Shown in pieces: positions 61,588 through 64,000 of a DNA stretch of 64,000 nt. Made by a program: the position numbers and the translations under genes. Source of the DNA: Myxococcales bacterium. GTDB lineage: Bacteria; Myxococcota; UBA727; GCA-2721815. The stretch's first letter is position 1. Each line of letters opens with the position of its first letter. The notes beneath the pieces are model-generated. The model did not search any database. It had not been told where the DNA came from and saw only the letters and a list, made by a program, of their open reading frames with translations. The stretch covers positions 62,001-126,000 of the forward strand of contig PBLQ01000011.1 of assembly GCA_002721815.1 (NCBI GenBank), in the 5' to 3' direction.

Positions 61588-62138
61588 AGTTCGCCTTCTA
61601 CCTCTTCCACGTGAGCCGCGCCGGAACCTTCCAACAGTGCTCTTGTGCTCGCTAAATCAAAGTTATCGTCTGCGGCCTCAATGATGATGAAGAACTTGTC
61701 ATCGGTCACCTTTTTAAACCGCTCGCTCTCGAAGAGTGGGTGGTTCAGTGTTGGGAGACGGCAGATGGCGAACATCCCAAAGGCTGCGGTGAGGCATGAA
61801 AACAATACCGTCACCTCGAAAGTGATGGGAATGTAGGCCGGAACAGACCAGAGTGGTTTGCCACCAATATTGAGTGGATAGTCTGCAACAGAAGTCCACA
61901 ACATGAAGCAAAGCGCTGAAACGCCACCGGTAATTCCCATGCCCAAAACGAGCCAAGGCAAAAAGCTGGGCTTCACCCCCATGGCCTTGTCGAGATTGTG
62001 TACACAGAACGGCGTGCAAGAGTCCCATTTTTTGAAACCTGCATCACGCACTTTTTCGCAAGCCGTATAGATCGCCGAAGCGGAATCGTACTCAGCTAAC
62101 AAACCGTATAACTTTTTATTATCACTCATCGTCATCAC
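61584..62138 (-). CDS. actD: Alternative complex III subunit ActD (DUF3341)
   Basis: The 184-residue protein has a soluble start (KKLYGLLAEYDSASAIYTAC, GFKKWDSCTPFCVHNLDKAMG) and two helices (LGMGITGGVSALCFMLW and ITFEVTVLFSCLTAAFGMFAI), exactly the ActD plan; the CTPFCVH motif is conserved but is not a haem site. It helps anchor the complex. It lies one base after actC and overlaps actE by four bases. Confidence 0.93.
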   Translation of the reverse strand: MMTMSDNKKLYGLLAEYDSASAIYTACEKVRDAGFKKWDSCTPFCVHNLDKAMGVKPSFLPWLVLGMGITGGVSALCFMLWTSVADYPLNIGGKPLWSVPAYIPITFEVTVLFSCLTAAFGMFAICRLPTLNHPLFESERFKKVTDDKFFIIIEAADDNFDLASTRALLEGSGAAHVEEVEGEL

Positions 62139-62139
62139 C

Positions 62140-63573
62140 TCAGTGCGCGTGGGGATCCGCTTGGGGCATCACAGACTTGACTTCAGCCATGGCGATTGCC
62201 GGTAAAAAGCGAATAAAGAGTAAGAACAGCGTAAAGAATAGTCCGAATGAACCAATAAACATGAAAATGTCATGGCCGGTGGGAACGAAGTAGTCCCAGC
62301 TTGAGGGCAAGAAATCACGATGCAAAGAAGTCACTGCAATCACAAAGCGCTCAAACCACATTCCGATATTTACGAAAATCGAGATAATGAAAGTCACCGT
62401 AATGTTGGTCCGCATTTTTCGAATCCAGAAAATCTGCGGAATAATCACGTTACAACTAATCATGGACCAATACGCCCACCAATACGGGCCAAAAGCGCGA
62501 TTAATAAACGCGAACCCTTCGTATTCGTTCCCACTGTACCAAGCGATAAAGAATTCCATCCCATAAGCGTAACCCACCAAGGAGCCCGTTAAGAGAATGA
62601 TTTTATTCATATTCTCGATGTGCTTCATGGTTACGATGTCTTTGAGGCCTAAAATTTTCCGAGCAGGTAAAATCAGAGTCTGCACCATGGCAAAGCCCGA
62701 GAAGATGGCCCCCGCGACAAAGTAAGGTGGAAAAATCGTGGTGTGCCAACCAGGTAACTGTGCCACTGCGAAGTCAAAACTCACCACACTGTGTACGGAA
62801 AGCACCAGAGGTGCGGAGAAGCATGCCAATATCTGGTAAGCTTTTTCATAATGTACCCAGTGACGGGTGGAGCCGCGCCAACCCAAAGACAAAATACCGT
62901 AAATGATTTTGGCAGTTTTGCTCTTCACACGATCGCGCAGGGTTGCGATGTCGGGCACGAGACCCGTGAACCAAAAGATGGAAGACACTGTAAAATAGGT
63001 GCCCACCGCGAAAACGTCCCACAACAAAGGAGACCGAAAGTTGGGCCACATGCCCATCTGATTTGGCAAGGGAAACAACCAGTAAACCGCCCAGATACGA
63101 CCAACGTGAATACCGGGAAAGACCAACGCGCAGATAACCGCAAAAATGGTCATCGCTTCGGCGTATCGGTTGATGGAGGTTCTCCACTTTTGTCTGAACA
63201 AGTAAAGAATCGCGGAAATCAAAGTCCCTGCGTGCCCAATACCTACCCAGAAAACGAAGTTAACAATGGGCCAACCCCAGCCTGCTGGGTTGTTGTTCCC
63301 CCAAATCCCAACCCCTTCCCAAAAGAGGTAAAAGATGTCGGCAACAAAGCAGCCCAACAACGTGGCCGAGACAGCCCAAGCAGCCAGGAGCATCTTGTTC
63401 GTCTCTTTAAGAGGTGATTCAGGAACTTTACAGACGACCTCAGTAATAAATGCGAAATCGTGCGAACCCCGAACCAGGGGTTCACGGCCTTCCAAGGGGT
63501 CGGCCAAAACCGCATCACCACGAATGACACCGTCAATATAATCTTCCATATGTTCTTGTGTTACCGTGCTCAT
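62140..63573 (-). CDS. actC: Alternative complex III subunit ActC (NrfD-like)
   Basis: The 477 residues form about ten helices of the NrfD/PsrC type ([58 protein letters not shown]). This subunit holds the probable quinol site of the complex in the inner membrane. A soluble N-terminus of about 50 residues precedes the first helix. The start overlaps the end of actB (ATGA), and the family order is as in Rhodothermus and Flavobacterium. Confidence 0.94.
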   Translation of the reverse strand: MSTVTQEHMEDYIDGVIRGDAVLADPLEGREPLVRGSHDFAFITEVVCKVPESPLKETNKMLLAAWAVSATLLGCFVADIFYLFWEGVGIWGNNNPAGWGWPIVNFVFWVGIGHAGTLISAILYLFRQKWRTSINRYAEAMTIFAVICALVFPGIHVGRIWAVYWLFPLPNQMGMWPNFRSPLLWDVFAVGTYFTVSSIFWFTGLVPDIATLRDRVKSKTAKIIYGILSLGWRGSTRHWVHYEKAYQILACFSAPLVLSVHSVVSFDFAVAQLPGWHTTIFPPYFVAGAIFSGFAMVQTLILPARKILGLKDIVTMKHIENMNKIILLTGSLVGYAYGMEFFIAWYSGNEYEGFAFINRAFGPYWWAYWSMISCNVIIPQIFWIRKMRTNITVTFIISIFVNIGMWFERFVIAVTSLHRDFLPSSWDYFVPTGHDIFMFIGSFGLFFTLFLLFIRFLPAIAMAEVKSVMPQADPHAH

Positions 63574-64000
63574 GAGGCCAGCTCCGGGTTCAGGTTACGT
63601 ACCTTGGCCAAATAACTGGTCCGAGGTCGAATGTTGAGTTCTTTTAAGAGCTCGTAGTTTCGATCAACTTTTTTCATCTTGGCTACTTGGCTCTTTTTGT
63701 TGTTAATGTTTCCGAAAGACACCGCACCGGTCGCACAGGTTTGTGCGCACGCAGGCGTCACAGCACCATCGGGAAGATTACGTGGGTCTTCTCCCTTGCG
63801 CTTGGCCACCATTTTGGCTTCCTGAATCCGTTGCGTACAATAGGTACACTTTTCCATCACACCACGGTAGCGCACTGTAACGTCAGGATTGTGCTGCATG
63901 CTCTTTATGATGAGTCGGTTCGACTTGTCTTCAGGGACATAAACGTTGCCAGTGTCACTGTAGTCAAAATAGTTGAATCGACGGGTTTTAACCGGGCAGT
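63570..64000 (-). CDS. actB: Alternative complex III iron-sulfur subunit ActB, C-terminal part
   Basis: The frame is open to the right edge, so only the last 142 residues are seen; an internal ATG at 63899 is not the start. The visible part carries iron-sulfur motifs: a [13 protein letters not shown] segment at the edge, [12 protein letters not shown] and [13 protein letters not shown], as in the ferredoxin-like domain of ActB/HybA proteins. Full-length ActB also has a molybdopterin-enzyme-like domain without the cofactor, which would lie outside the window. actA should lie further right. Confidence 0.92.
   Translation of the reverse strand, partial: CPVKTRRFNYFDYSDTGNVYVPEDKSNRLIIKSMQHNPDVTVRYRGVMEKCTYCTQRIQEAKMVAKRKGEDPRNLPDGAVTPACAQTCATGAVSFGNINNKKSQVAKMKKVDRNYELLKELNIRPRTSYLAKVRNLNPELAS

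Noticed and set aside
1-64000. CRISPR arrays, insertion sequences, prophage, tRNA or rRNA genes
   Set aside because: No regularly spaced repeats, transposase or phage motifs, or RNA-gene patterns were found on either strand by eye.

Overview
The window looks like chromosomal DNA of a myxobacteria-related (former deltaproteobacterial) Gram-negative bacterium of roughly even GC content. A Bradymonadales-like lineage is a guess. The grounds are: Kdo/LPS synthesis (kdsA); a pilin gene followed by a three-gene set ordered like Myxococcus pilA-pilG-pilH-pilI; Ser/Thr kinases including a PknK-type giant; an FHA-sigma54 activator; MYXO-CTERM-like and DUF4215-like secreted proteins; and alternative complex III next to a caa3 oxidase. 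No rRNA, tRNA, CRISPR array, insertion sequence or prophage was seen. Genes are packed tightly, with ATGA or TTGA stop/start overlaps and several tail-to-tail overlapping pairs.

Layout. 1-11.8 kb (+): end of an unknown membrane protein, kdsA, a TPR lipoprotein, asd, an apparent fusion of a MYXO-CTERM-like surface protein with an outer-membrane barrel, an unknown anchored protein, a GT39-like glycosyltransferase, a TPR/tandem-pseudokinase gene broken by one in-frame UGA, and thiL. 11.8-14.1 kb: a GST (-) and a methyltransferase-GT2 fusion (+). 14.1-18.7 kb (+): pilA with a sigma54-type promoter and terminator, then pilG-like, pilH-like, pilI-like and an RluA-type pseudouridine synthase. 18.6-24.7 kb: a small zinc-ribbon gene (-), an unknown charged protein, an M50-like protease, dusB, sirtuin and zinc-ribbon/DUF2007-like genes (-), and a Ser/Thr kinase. 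24.7-29.6 kb: a GH2 enzyme (-), then a lipoprotein/outer-membrane protein pair (+).

29.6-37.7 kb (-) is a signalling block: FHA-sigma54 activator, rhomboid-TPR protein, three-helix membrane protein and PknK-type kinase-ATPase-TPR protein. 38.2-43.2 kb holds RNase E/G, a coiled-coil membrane protein, holA (-) and tatD. 43.2-47.3 kb is a 1376-residue secreted Ig-like/Cys-rich protein (-) with a good sigma70 promoter. 47.7-51.8 kb (+): an OPT transporter, a small membrane protein, manA and aat. 51.8-54.5 kb (-): clpS-clpA, which together with aat covers the bacterial N-degron pathway.

54.6-64.0 kb (-) is one respiratory operon read right to left: actB (cut by the window edge), actC, actD, actE, actF, a small one-helix protein, sco, coxB with a fused cytochrome c domain, coxA, coxC, coxD, and a terminator. 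Quinol electrons would pass through alternative complex III to the caa3 oxidase.

The most unusual points are the UGA-interrupted tandem pseudokinase, the surface-protein/barrel fusion, the FHA-sigma54/rhomboid/PknK cluster, and a nested inverted repeat beside a tiny zinc-ribbon gene.
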